Source: Luteitalea pratensis (GTDB lineage Bacteria > Acidobacteriota > Vicinamibacteria > Vicinamibacterales > Vicinamibacteraceae). Taken from it: 64,000 nucleotides of DNA. The position numbers and the translations under genes are program-made. Shown in pieces: positions 46,773-54,890 of this stretch. How positions within the stretch are numbered: the stretch's first letter is position 1; the number at the start of each line of letters is the position of its first letter. The DNA lies in NCBI RefSeq assembly GCF_001618865.1, contig NZ_CP015136.1:5615001-5679000 (forward strand), given 5' to 3'. A model generated the notes under the pieces. The model made no database searches, had not been told where the DNA came from, and saw only the letters and a program-made list of their open reading frames with translations.

Positions 46773-47345
46773 ATGCCAGTGACGAGTCATGCCGCCGACG
46801 TGCGGCTCGCCGCCAGATGCCGCGCAGGAGATCTGACGGCGTTCGAAGAGTTGTACCGCGTGCACAGCACGCGCCTGTACGCAGTGGCATATCGGATGCT
46901 CGGCCACGCCGAGGACGCCGAGGACATGCTGCAGGAAATCTTCCTGCTGGCATTCCGGAAGCTGTCATCCTTCAAGGGGGATGCCTCGCTCGGCACGTGG
47001 CTGTACCGGCTCGGGGTGAATGCCTGCCTCGACCGCCTGCGCAGCAAGGCGCGCCGCAACGACCAGCAAACCGAGTGGCTGGACGACGAGCTGCCGCCGG
47101 CCCGGGCCACGACCGAGGCAGGCGGGGGCGTGCTGCACCGGCTCGACCTCGAACGCGCCTTGCGGGAGTTGCCCGCCGGGTGCCGGGCTGCCTTCCTGCT
47201 GCATGACGTCGAGGGATTCGAGCATCGGGAAATCGCCTCGATGCTCGGCATTGCGGAAGGCACGTCGAAGTCGCAGGTCCACAAGGCGCGCATGCGCCTG
47301 CGGGGCCTGCTCGGACGGGTCGTAACAGGAGGGTCACGGGCGTGA
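46773..47345 (+). CDS. RNA polymerase sigma factor, ECF (sigma-70 regions 2 and 4)
   Basis: 190 residues. Region 2 is at ~10-75 (AFEELYRVHSTRLYAVAYRMLGHAEDAEDMLQEIFLLAFRKL, with -10 recognition helix SLGTWLYRLGVNACLDRLRS) and region 4 at ~125-180 (LRELPAGCRAAFLLHDVEGFEHREIASMLGIAEGTSKSQVHKARMRLR). It directs transcription of a stress or envelope regulon. It overlaps the anti-sigma gene by four bases. ATG 46773 was chosen; a TTG at 46749 would add eight residues. Confidence 0.95.
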   Translation: MPVTSHAADVRLAARCRAGDLTAFEELYRVHSTRLYAVAYRMLGHAEDAEDMLQEIFLLAFRKLSSFKGDASLGTWLYRLGVNACLDRLRSKARRNDQQTEWLDDELPPARATTEAGGGVLHRLDLERALRELPAGCRAAFLLHDVEGFEHREIASMLGIAEGTSKSQVHKARMRLRGLLGRVVTGGSRA

Positions 47346-48100
47346 AGTGCCAGGACATACAGCAGGCGCTGGATGCGCAGCTCGTGGGCACGCTCGGTCG
47401 CGCGGACGCCGAGGCGCTCGACGCGCACCTGGCGACCTGCCCGGAGTGCGAAGCGATGGTCGCCGATGCTCGTCGGCTGCAGGCCGAACTGCGCCTGATC
47501 GGTGTCGAGGGCCCGTCGCCCCGGGTGTGGGAACGGGTGTCGGCGCGGCTCGAGGCCGACCCGGAGTTCGAACGCGCCGCGGCCGCCGCCGTCGACGCCG
47601 CCCCACGGTCCTCACGCATCGACTGGCGCTGGGCGGCGCTGGCCGCCACGCTCCTGATGGTGATCGCCGGGTCGTTGCTGGTCCTGCGGCGCTCCCTGAC
47701 GACGGCCACGCCACCGGCACCCGCGGTCGCGGCCGCGCCGGCCGACGCCGGCAGTGACGCCATCGTGAGTTCGATCGAAAGCGAGCTGGACCTGGCCGCG
47801 AAGCACTACGAGAACGCCATTGCCGGGCTCGAGCGCGTCGCCAGCGAGAGCGACTCGCCCATCGATCCGACCGTGATGGCGACGGTCAAGGAGAACCTGG
47901 AAATCATCGACCAGGCAATCGATGACAGCCGGCAGGCGCTGCGCACGGACCCGCAGAGCCAGTTGGCGCAGGAGAGCCTGTTTGACGCGTTCCGCCGCAA
48001 GGTGGCGCTGCTGCAGGACACGATTTCGCTGATGAACGAGATGCGAAAGGGCAACCCGACACGTGCGACGGCGATTGCCCCGGGGCTGAACAAGGGATGA
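47342..48100 (+). CDS. Anti-sigma factor with zinc-binding (ZAS/zf-HC2) domain and one TM segment
   Basis: 252 residues from a GTG start overlapping the sigma gene. The N-terminal ZAS signature H29-x3-C33-x2-C36 (HLATCPEC) with C3 as a fourth ligand candidate binds the cognate sigma. A hydrophobic span at ~97-115 (WAALAATLLMVIAGSLLVL) anchors it, and the remainder (~130-252) is helical and outside the membrane (AIVSSIESELDLAAKHYENAIAGLERV, IDQAIDDSRQAL). It holds the ECF sigma inactive until an envelope signal arrives. It ends by overlapping the DUF4097 gene (ATGA). Confidence 0.92.
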   Translation: MKCQDIQQALDAQLVGTLGRADAEALDAHLATCPECEAMVADARRLQAELRLIGVEGPSPRVWERVSARLEADPEFERAAAAAVDAAPRSSRIDWRWAALAATLLMVIAGSLLVLRRSLTTATPPAPAVAAAPADAGSDAIVSSIESELDLAAKHYENAIAGLERVASESDSPIDPTVMATVKENLEIIDQAIDDSRQALRTDPQSQLAQESLFDAFRRKVALLQDTISLMNEMRKGNPTRATAIAPGLNKG

Positions 48101-49269
48101 CGATCATGCGTGGGACCTGGCGGGGACTGATGTGTGCGGGCGTGCTGGTGGCGATGTGGCCACCCGCCGCGAGTGCTGACGCGCTGACCGAGGCGGTGGG
48201 ATCCGAGGCGCCGCTGCTGAGCGCGGCAGACGGGCCCCACGCCGCGCCGAGCCAGCCGGCGGCGACGCCGCAGACGCCTCCCCCGGCCGCACCGGCTCCT
48301 GTTCCCGCACCGGCCCCGGTCCCGCCGCCGCGTCCCCCGCGCCCTGAGAATCGCGCCATCGAGCGCAAGGTCTGGCGCGAGGGCGATCGGGGCTGGGTCG
48401 ACGGCGAGGCCATCGTCCGCCTGTTCAAGGGCGGCGAGGGCATCACGCTCGATGTGGTCAACATGCTGGGGGACGTCGTGGTGGTCGGCGCGAAGGGCCG
48501 CGAAGGGCGTCTGTCCATCGTGCGAAAGGTCCAGAGTCGCGGGGCCGACACCGAGCAGTTGCTGAAGTCGATCGAGGTGGACGTCACCGAGCACGCCAAC
48601 CGGGTCGAGGTCCGCGCCACCATGCCGATGCCGTCGCAGCCGCCGCGGGTCTCCAGGATCCGCCTGCGCACCGACTACGAGATCACGCTGCCTTCCGGTA
48701 CGGCGCTCGAACTCAAGAACATGCAGGGCAACGTGCGGCTCAGCAACGTGGGCGGGGACGTTCGCGTCGAGGCCATGGCCGGCGACGTCGTGGGCGAGGC
48801 GCTCTCGCGGGTGCGGATGCTCCGCAGCATGTCGGGTGACGTGATGCTTTCGCATAGCGTCGTCCAGGGGGACGCCAACCTGCAGTCGGTGAGCGGCAAC
48901 GTGATCACGTCCGGGGTCAAGGCGGGGTCGCTCACGCTGGGCAGCGTCAGCGGCAACGTCCAGGTCCGGGAATCCTCGTCGGAACGGGCGTTGGTGCGGA
49001 CCGTCACGGGCGACATCGAGTTTGCGTCCGTGCCACGGAAAGCAGGGCGTTACGAGCTCAAGTCGCACGCCGGCGACATCTTCGTCTTCACCGGCGCGGC
49101 AGGGTTCGAGTTCGAGGCCAACACCGTCAAGGGCGAGGTCTCGAGTGACGTCCCGACTCGGCCGGGAACGGTCGGATCGAACCAGGTCCGCGGCACCGTC
49201 GGTGACGGATCAGCCTATTTCGACCTGACGACCTTCACTGGCGACATCAAGGTCGTCAGGAAGCCGTAA
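48097..49269 (+). CDS. Secreted DUF4097-type beta-helix protein
   Basis: 390 residues. Signal peptide (LMCAGVLVAMWPPAASA), a P/A-rich linker (~45-80) and an extended region of short repeated strands typical of DUF4097 (LDVVNMLGDVVVVGAKGREG, LELKNMQGNVRLSNVGGDVRVEAMAGDVVGEAL, LQSVSGNVITSGVKAGSLTLGSVSGNVQVRESS, FTGDIKVV). DUF4097 genes commonly accompany sigma/anti-sigma pairs and may encode the envelope sensor or target. Here it is the third gene of a coupled cassette. Function not established. Confidence 0.88.
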   Translation: MTIMRGTWRGLMCAGVLVAMWPPAASADALTEAVGSEAPLLSAADGPHAAPSQPAATPQTPPPAAPAPVPAPAPVPPPRPPRPENRAIERKVWREGDRGWVDGEAIVRLFKGGEGITLDVVNMLGDVVVVGAKGREGRLSIVRKVQSRGADTEQLLKSIEVDVTEHANRVEVRATMPMPSQPPRVSRIRLRTDYEITLPSGTALELKNMQGNVRLSNVGGDVRVEAMAGDVVGEALSRVRMLRSMSGDVMLSHSVVQGDANLQSVSGNVITSGVKAGSLTLGSVSGNVQVRESSSERALVRTVTGDIEFASVPRKAGRYELKSHAGDIFVFTGAAGFEFEANTVKGEVSSDVPTRPGTVGSNQVRGTVGDGSAYFDLTTFTGDIKVVRKP

Positions 49270-49335
49270 CCCGGCCATTGCCAGATTTTTCGGGACTGGT
49301 CCTTGGATTGGCTTCAGAATGCCCCGTCGTGTGCC

Positions 49336-49341
49336 TATAAT
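49336..49341 (+). promoter_or_regulatory. -10 box TATAAT for the small secreted protein gene
   Basis: A perfect TATAAT lies ~26 bases before the ATG at 49367, with AGGCAGGAGG as ribosome binding site between. The -35 region is poor (TTCAGA at 49313-49318 with 17-base spacing). Confidence 0.55.
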
Positions 49342-49366
49342 TGGCCCGAAAGGCAGGAGGCAACTG

Positions 49367-49861
49367 ATGACGCGTAGACACATGGCTGGACTGACCGGCG
49401 TGCTCGCTGCAGGCGCGTTCGCGCTGGCGACGACCACGGCTCCTCTTTCGGCCCAGCACAAGGCGCCGAACACGCAGCCCGCGACGGCCGCTGCCGATAC
49501 CGCAGCGTTGCCGTCCGGCACGACGGCCCTCGGCACCGTGCGCTTGAGCCGCGCCGTCAAGGCCAATGGCGAAGCCCTCCCGGCGGGCAGCTATCAGCTG
49601 CGCCTGACTGGCGAGGAACCGCCTGCCCCGACGGGTGCGACCAAGCCCTACGAGCGCTGGGTCGAATTCGTGAAGGGTGGCAAGGTCGTGGGCCGCGAAG
49701 TGGTGAGCGTGGTCCCGAGCAGCGAGATCAAGAACGTCGCCAAGGGCAGCGCGCCAGCCGCGGGCGGTGTGAAGGTGGAGATGCTGAAGGACAACGAGTA
49801 CGTGCGCGTGTGGGTCAACAAGGGCGGCACCCACTACCTCGTGCACCTGGTCCCGGCGTAA
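49367..49861 (+). CDS. Small secreted protein, DUF2911-like or related, unknown
   Basis: 164 residues from ATG 49367. Signal peptide (GLTGVLAAGAFALATTTAPLSAQH), a T/A-rich linker and a beta-rich domain (LGTVRLSRAVKANGEALPAGSYQLRLTGEEP, RWVEFVKGGKVVGREVVSVVPSS, VRVWVNKGGTHYLVHLVP). The pattern recalls DUF2911-type secreted proteins of Acidobacteriota, but the match is not firm. It has its own TATAAT box and a strong terminator, so it is a single-gene unit. Confidence 0.75.
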   Translation: MTRRHMAGLTGVLAAGAFALATTTAPLSAQHKAPNTQPATAAADTAALPSGTTALGTVRLSRAVKANGEALPAGSYQLRLTGEEPPAPTGATKPYERWVEFVKGGKVVGREVVSVVPSSEIKNVAKGSAPAAGGVKVEMLKDNEYVRVWVNKGGTHYLVHLVPA

Positions 49862-49903
49862 ACGCCAAGAACGGCCGCACACCGCGGCCGCCAAGGAACA
49901 ACA

Positions 49904-49930
49904 GAACGGCCGCCTCGATGGCGGCCGTTC
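49904..49930 (+). terminator. Perfect 11-bp hairpin after the small secreted protein gene
   Basis: GAACGGCCGCC, loop TCGAT, GGCGGCCGTTC, then CCTGTTTC. The stem has no mismatch. It lies 43 bases after the stop. Confidence 0.7.
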
Positions 49931-49977
49931 CTGTTTCAGTACAAGGGAGAAGGGACGAGGAACACGTCACCGGGGCG

Positions 49978-50019
49978 ACAAGGGACAAGGGACTTTCTTC
50001 GTTTTCCCTTGTCCCTTGT
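49978..50019. repeat. Perfect 15-bp inverted repeat of ACAAGGG heptamers (family G)
   Basis: ACAAGGGACAAGGGA, 12-base pyrimidine loop, TCCCTTGTCCCTTGT. More AGAAGGG/ACAAGGG units lie at 49941-49960. On the minus strand the array begins ~18 bases after the stop of the cytochrome-HhH gene, so it would form that transcript's 3' hairpin. Confidence 0.9.
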
Positions 50020-50037
50020 TCACGTTCCGCGAAGCCG

Positions 50038-50577
50038 TCAGAAGAACAGCGCGTCGCGGCGTGTCGTGAGTGCGGCCACGGGTACGCCTGGCGCGGCCAC
50101 GAGCGCGTCGAAGTCCGCGAAGCGGCCGGCCGCGCGCCGGGCTGTGACGATCGCGTCGGCCTCTGCGGCTTCGAGGTGCAGCACCGAGGCCAGTTCGGGT
50201 GCGGTCGCGGTATTGACGCGCACACGGCCGAACTCACTCACCAGGTAGCCGATGATCACCTCGAAGTCCTCGTCGTTGACGACGGCGCCGCGCGAGACCA
50301 TCTGCTCGATCAGTTCCTCCCACTGGGGGCGGAACCGGCGGCCCTGCACGACCCGGTCGGAGGTGTGGCACTTGATGCACACACGCCGGAAGGCCTCGGG
50401 CGGCTCCGACACCGGGGCGGCGCCGGCCGGCGGCATCGCCGGAGATTGTTGCGCCGCCGGCGCCGCGGGCCAGGGAGACGCCACCCAGGCGACCGAACTG
50501 GCCCATGCGGCAACGACGACGGCCAACGCCGTGCCCTGGCCACGCACGTGCTGCTGCCCTGTCCTGCTGCGCATCAT
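50038..50577 (-). CDS. Secreted c-type cytochrome fused to a helix-hairpin-helix domain
   Basis: 179 residues. Signal or anchor segment (~17-34), A/P-rich linker, haem site C67-x-x-C70-H71 (VCIKCHTSDR) in a small cytochrome domain (~60-118), then a ComEA-type helix-hairpin-helix at ~119-165 (VNTATAPELASVLHLEAAEADAIVTARR, GRFADFDALVAAPGV). HhH domains usually bind DNA; joined to a periplasmic cytochrome it is unusual. It is coupled (ATGA overlap) behind the quinoprotein and presumably accepts its electrons. Confidence 0.85.
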   Translation of the reverse strand: MMRSRTGQQHVRGQGTALAVVVAAWASSVAWVASPWPAAPAAQQSPAMPPAGAAPVSEPPEAFRRVCIKCHTSDRVVQGRRFRPQWEELIEQMVSRGAVVNDEDFEVIIGYLVSEFGRVRVNTATAPELASVLHLEAAEADAIVTARRAAGRFADFDALVAAPGVPVAALTTRRDALFF

Positions 50578-52139
50578 GGGTTGAGCACGAAGGCGGCGAG
50601 CCGGCCGCCAGCGCCGGCAATCACATACTGCCGTCCATCGAGTTCGTAGGTGATCGGCCCATTGGTCACGTTGCCGATCCGCGAGTCCCACAGGGCCTCG
50701 CCGGTCGTTGCATTGAAGGCGGCAAGGCCGTTGCCACCGGAACCGAAGACGACGTTGCCGGCGGTGGACAACAGGCCGGAATTGCCGCCGTAGCGGGGCA
50801 CGCTCCACCGGACCTTGCCGGTGCGGTAATCGATGGCCTTGAGCTGTCCCTGCTCGGCGTACCCGCCACGGTCGGTGCCGCCCCAGCCCATCGGGTTGTC
50901 GCTCGCGTCGTAGATGTACCAGACGCTGAAGGCCCGCGTAGCATTGACGTAGAACAGCCCCGTCTGCGGGCTGAAGCTGGGCGAGAACCAGTTGGTCGCG
51001 CCGCCCTGGTTCGGCGTCACGAGCGCGCCAGCGACCTGTGGCTTCTTGGCCGGGTTCGGGATCGGCTGGCCCTTTTCGTCGTAGCCGAGCGACCAGTTCG
51101 TCTTCACGTACTCCGACGACACGACGTTCTTGCCGGTGGTCCGGTCGAGCACGAAAAAGTGTCCATTGCGAGATGCCATCGCTACGAGCTTGCGGGGTCG
51201 GCCCTCGACCGTGCCGTCGATGAGCACCGGGGTCTGCGTGGCATCCCAATCGTGCGTGTCCTGCGGGGATGCCTGGAAATGCCACTTCATCTTGCCGGTA
51301 TCGGCGTCGAGCGCCACGAGCGAAGCCGTGTAGAGATTGGCACCCTCGCGGTTCTTGTACGCGACGACCGGCTGGGGGTTGCCGGTCGTGACGTAGATGG
51401 TGCTCAGCGCCGAGTCGTAGGTGATCGGCTGCCATGTCATGCCGCCGCCGTGCTGCGCCATGTCGAGGCTCGGCCACGTGTCGAGCCCAGGGTCACCGGC
51501 CTTCTGCGGCGTCACGTACCAGCGCCAGATCAACTCGCCGTCCTTCGGGTTGCGCGCGTCGAGATAGGCCGGCATGTCGAGGTCGTCGCCGCTGACGCCG
51601 ACAATCAGCTTGTCCTTCACGACGACCGGCGCGACCGAGCCGTAGTAGACCATCTCGGTCGAGCAGTACTCCTTGAACCAGCGCTCCTTGCCGGTCTTGA
51701 CGTCGAGCGCCACGAGATTGCAATCGGGCGTCACGAAGTACAACGAGTCGCCGAGGACGGCGACACCACGATTGCCGATGTGAATCCCGCCGCGATTGCG
51801 CGTCCAGGTGTAGTGCCACAACTCGCGGCCGGTCCTCGCCTCCACCGCATAGGCGTGATCGGGAATCGTGAAATAGAGCACGCCGTCCACCTGCAGCGGC
51901 GTCGCCTTGATCGTGCCGCCGCCTGGCAGGTCGTACAACCAGGCGAGGCTGAGATGCTGCACGTTGTGATCGGTGATCCTGGCAAGCGCACTGAAGCGCC
52001 GGCCAGAGTAGTCGCCGTTGTAGGTCGGCCAGGACGAGGGCGACGGCGCGAGTATCTGCTCGACCGTCAGGCCCCCCTGCTGGGCAACCACCGTGGTCGC
52101 CAGGCACGCGGCCGCGAGGACGCCACTCAGGTACCTCAT
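50574..52139 (-). CDS. PQQ-dependent dehydrogenase (quinoprotein, acid/alcohol type)
   Basis: 521 residues. Signal peptide (LSGVLAAACLATTVVAQQ), then an eight-bladed propeller: WPTYNGDYSGRRFSALARITD, GGTIKATPLQVDGVLYFTIPDHAYAVEARTG, IGNRGVAVLGDSLYFVTPD, DTHDWDATQTPVLID (catalytic Asp region), [21 protein letters not shown]. It probably oxidises alcohols or aldehydes in the periplasm using PQQ. Cytochrome genes on both sides, coupled by four-base overlaps, make a three-gene electron-transfer operon (dihaem cytochrome, dehydrogenase, cytochrome-HhH). Confidence 0.93.
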   Translation of the reverse strand: MRYLSGVLAAACLATTVVAQQGGLTVEQILAPSPSSWPTYNGDYSGRRFSALARITDHNVQHLSLAWLYDLPGGGTIKATPLQVDGVLYFTIPDHAYAVEARTGRELWHYTWTRNRGGIHIGNRGVAVLGDSLYFVTPDCNLVALDVKTGKERWFKEYCSTEMVYYGSVAPVVVKDKLIVGVSGDDLDMPAYLDARNPKDGELIWRWYVTPQKAGDPGLDTWPSLDMAQHGGGMTWQPITYDSALSTIYVTTGNPQPVVAYKNREGANLYTASLVALDADTGKMKWHFQASPQDTHDWDATQTPVLIDGTVEGRPRKLVAMASRNGHFFVLDRTTGKNVVSSEYVKTNWSLGYDEKGQPIPNPAKKPQVAGALVTPNQGGATNWFSPSFSPQTGLFYVNATRAFSVWYIYDASDNPMGWGGTDRGGYAEQGQLKAIDYRTGKVRWSVPRYGGNSGLLSTAGNVVFGSGGNGLAAFNATTGEALWDSRIGNVTNGPITYELDGRQYVIAGAGGRLAAFVLNP

Positions 52140-53035
52140 TTCAGGGACTCCAGGTAGGCCACCAGATCGTGGACCTGGGTGTCGGTGATCACGTCGAGCA
52201 GGTCGATGTGCGCTTGCAGGGGATTGGTCAGGACGATCCTGGTATCTGGCGCCCTGCGGACGGCCCGGACGGTGCCGTCGGCCTGTCGCAGGGTGACGAA
52301 GAAGTCACTCTGTTCGACGAGGACACCCAAGATCTCCGGGCCTGTGGCCGGCGTGATCGTGACGGTGATCGCCGCAGCGCCCGTTGGCGCCGCCGCTCCA
52401 CGGCCGCCACCGGCGCCGCCACTGCCGGGAAACAGCAGCCGCTGCTGGATGTCGACCGGCGCCGGCACGCGGCCACCGATGCCGGCAAGGGGGCGAGTGC
52501 TGTCGTTGTGACACGACGTGCACCGGCCGGCGCCCTCGAAGTACTTCTGGCCGGCGGCTCGATCGCCGACGAGGATGTCGCCGACCGTGAAGACCGGCGA
52601 GCCTCGCATCGTGTCGTTGACGCGTTGTCGCACGAAGTTGGCAAGACCCGCGATCTCCTCGGCGGTGAACGAGGCGCTGGGCTTGCCGCTCTGGGTCGGG
52701 TGTCCTGCCTTCAGGAACGGCCCGAGGACGCTGCCGGGAGTGGGTGACGATCGGTCGAAGTTGACCGTCTTCGTGCGGATGATGTTGGGCCCGGTGTCTG
52801 AACCCCGGGCCTGGCCGCCATGGCAGTCGACGCACTCACGCGCCCAGATGGCCCGCCCGCGGTCGTGGGCCGCCTGATCCACGTCCGGTGTCCGGGGTAT
52901 CTGCTGCACTGTCGAGGTCGGCGCGCGACCGCTCCCAGGTCCGCCCGGCGCTGGTGCCGGCCCTTGTCGAGCCGATGCCGTCAGCCCCAGGACGAACACC
53001 GCCGATACGATCGTGAGCAGACGAAATATGTGCAT
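52136..53035 (-). CDS. Dihaem c-type cytochrome
   Basis: 299 residues. Signal peptide (FRLLTIVSAVFVLGLTASA), a P/G-rich linker, haem sites C68-x-x-C71-H72 (ECVDCHGG) and C172-x-x-C175-H176 (RCTSCHND), and a C-terminal beta-rich stretch (~215-295, TVTITPATGPEILGVLVEQSDFFVTLRQADG) reminiscent of domains seen in quinoprotein-associated cytochromes. It is first in the operon with the PQQ dehydrogenase and should take electrons to the respiratory chain. ATG 53035 has AGGGAAAAG upstream. Confidence 0.92.
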   Translation of the reverse strand: MHIFRLLTIVSAVFVLGLTASARQGPAPAPGGPGSGRAPTSTVQQIPRTPDVDQAAHDRGRAIWARECVDCHGGQARGSDTGPNIIRTKTVNFDRSSPTPGSVLGPFLKAGHPTQSGKPSASFTAEEIAGLANFVRQRVNDTMRGSPVFTVGDILVGDRAAGQKYFEGAGRCTSCHNDSTRPLAGIGGRVPAPVDIQQRLLFPGSGGAGGGRGAAAPTGAAAITVTITPATGPEILGVLVEQSDFFVTLRQADGTVRAVRRAPDTRIVLTNPLQAHIDLLDVITDTQVHDLVAYLESLK

Positions 53036-53059
53036 GCTTTTCCCTGCGCCTCCGGTGAC

Positions 53060-53087
53060 GGGCCGCGCTCGGAGAGCGGGCCCTACC
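53060..53087. repeat. Family A hairpin, reverse copy
   Basis: Reading GGTAGGGCCCGCTC on the minus strand, it starts ~10 bases after the rng stop. The other side has a one-base bulge (GAGCGCGGCC), so this copy is slightly decayed. Confidence 0.85.
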
Positions 53088-53093
53088 CAATCT

Positions 53094-54743
53094 TCACAAA
53101 GACATGACGTCGAACTGCTCGTGGTGCAGGTAGGCATCCGGGCGGACGGTGACCTTGCGTCCGACCACCTGCTCCACCTCCCGAAGCACCCCGCGCTCGT
53201 CTCCCTGCAGCGCCTCGGCGATCTCGGGATTGACGCGCAGCAATACGCCGCGGCCGTCGAGATCGTTGCCGACCTTGCGCATCTCGTTGAGGATTTCCTG
53301 GCACACCGTCGCACTGGACTTGATGGTGCCGGTGCCCGTGCAGTAGGGGCACGTGTCGGTCATCAGGCGCTCGAGGCTCTGCTTCACTCGCTTGCGAGTG
53401 ATGATGATCAGCCCGAAATCCGAGACCTGGATGGCCTTGCTCGGGGCGCGGTCGCGGCGCAGTTCCTGCTCGAGCGTCTGGAAGACCTTCTGCCGGTTCT
53501 TCTTGTCCTCCATGTCGATGAAGTCGAGGACGACGATGCCGCCCATGTCGCGCAGCCGCAACTGCCGCACGATCTCCTTCACCGCCTCCATGTTCGTCTT
53601 GAGGATGGTGTCCTCGAGCCGTCCCGTCGTCTTCTTGCCGACATAGCGTCCGGTGTTGACGTCGATCGCGACCAGCGCCTCGGTCTGGTTGATGACGATG
53701 TAGCCACCGGACTTCAGCCACACCTTGCTCCGCAGCGCCTTGTCGATCTCGGTGCGAACGCCGTACTCCTCGAAGATCGGATAGTCGCGCGTGTAGAGCT
53801 TCACGCGCGGCAGCATCGCCGGCATGATCCGCTCGACGAGCGCGGTGACGCGGCGGTGTTCGTCCGCCGAGTCGATGCGGATGACGCTGAACTCGTCGGT
53901 GAGGAGATCGCGCAACAGCTTGGCGACGAGGCTCTGCTCGCGGTAGATGACCGCCGGTGCCCGCTGCGTTTCCGACTTGTGCTTGATCTCCTTCCACACC
54001 TGGTGGAAGTACTCGAGGTCGCCGAGGATGTCGGCGTCGGGGCGGTTGGCTGCGGCAGTCCGGATGATCACCCCGCCGTTGAACGCGTGCGCTTCGCGGA
54101 ACTGCCGGACGATGCCCCGAAGGCGGGCACGTTCCTCGCGCGACTCGATCTTGCGGGAGACACCGATGTGATCGACGGTCGGCATGAACACCAGGAACCG
54201 GCCGGGAATCGTCACGTGCGAGGTGATGCGCGCGCCCTTGGTGCCGATCGGCTCCTTGACGACCTGCACCAGCACGTCCTGCCCTTCCTTGAGCAGGTCC
54301 TCGATGTTCGGCTGGGCGGCGCGCTCCTGCCGCTGCCGCCGGTCCCCGCCCTTGCCAGCCACGCCGGCGGCCTCGCCGTTGGCGCCCCGCGCCTCCCCGC
54401 CGTCGGCGCCCGTCTCGTCTGGCCCGTCGCCGTCGTCAGCCTGCGCGACCAGTCCGGCCGCTACATCGTCGGCAGGGATGGAGGGCTCGTCGGGGTCGTC
54501 CTCGAGCGCTTCGGCCGGGGTGATGACGTCGGAGACATAGAGGAACCCGTCACGCTCGAGCCCAAGATCGATGAACGAGGACTGCATCCCGGGCAGGACT
54601 TTCGAGACGCGTCCCTTGTAGACGTTCCCGACCACGCCCTGCTGGCGCTCCCGCTCCATGAAGAACTCGACGACCTGGTCGTCCTCGAGAATGGCGACCG
54701 CGGTCTCGCGGTCGGTCGCGGAGACAATCATCTCCTTGGTCAT
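53094..54743 (-). CDS. rng: Ribonuclease G/E family protein
   Basis: 549 residues. It processes 16S rRNA 5' ends and degrades mRNA. The S1 RNA-binding region (VVGNVYKGRVSKVLPGMQSSFIDLGLERDGFLYVSDV) is interrupted by an acidic, glycine/alanine-rich insert at ~79-143. The DNase I-like catalytic domain has D361 (VAIDVNTG) and D407/D410 (VVLDFIDMED), and the zinc-link C465-x-x-C468 (TCPYCTG). ATG 54743 with GGGAG upstream was chosen. It closes the mre-rod cluster, where rng genes are often found. A family A repeat follows its stop. Confidence 0.95.
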   Translation of the reverse strand: MTKEMIVSATDRETAVAILEDDQVVEFFMERERQQGVVGNVYKGRVSKVLPGMQSSFIDLGLERDGFLYVSDVITPAEALEDDPDEPSIPADDVAAGLVAQADDGDGPDETGADGGEARGANGEAAGVAGKGGDRRQRQERAAQPNIEDLLKEGQDVLVQVVKEPIGTKGARITSHVTIPGRFLVFMPTVDHIGVSRKIESREERARLRGIVRQFREAHAFNGGVIIRTAAANRPDADILGDLEYFHQVWKEIKHKSETQRAPAVIYREQSLVAKLLRDLLTDEFSVIRIDSADEHRRVTALVERIMPAMLPRVKLYTRDYPIFEEYGVRTEIDKALRSKVWLKSGGYIVINQTEALVAIDVNTGRYVGKKTTGRLEDTILKTNMEAVKEIVRQLRLRDMGGIVVLDFIDMEDKKNRQKVFQTLEQELRRDRAPSKAIQVSDFGLIIITRKRVKQSLERLMTDTCPYCTGTGTIKSSATVCQEILNEMRKVGNDLDGRGVLLRVNPEIAEALQGDERGVLREVEQVVGRKVTVRPDAYLHHEQFDVMSL

Positions 54744-54890
54744 GCCGCATGCTCCCGGCGCCATCGGCGACCTCGACGAGTTCGAGCGCGCGAGCGCACC
54801 CCGGCGATGGGTGCGACGCTCGCGACCCGAGGGTCAGGCCGAGCAGTCGCAGCACCATCTGCCACACGAAGAGGACGGACGTGGTCACCA

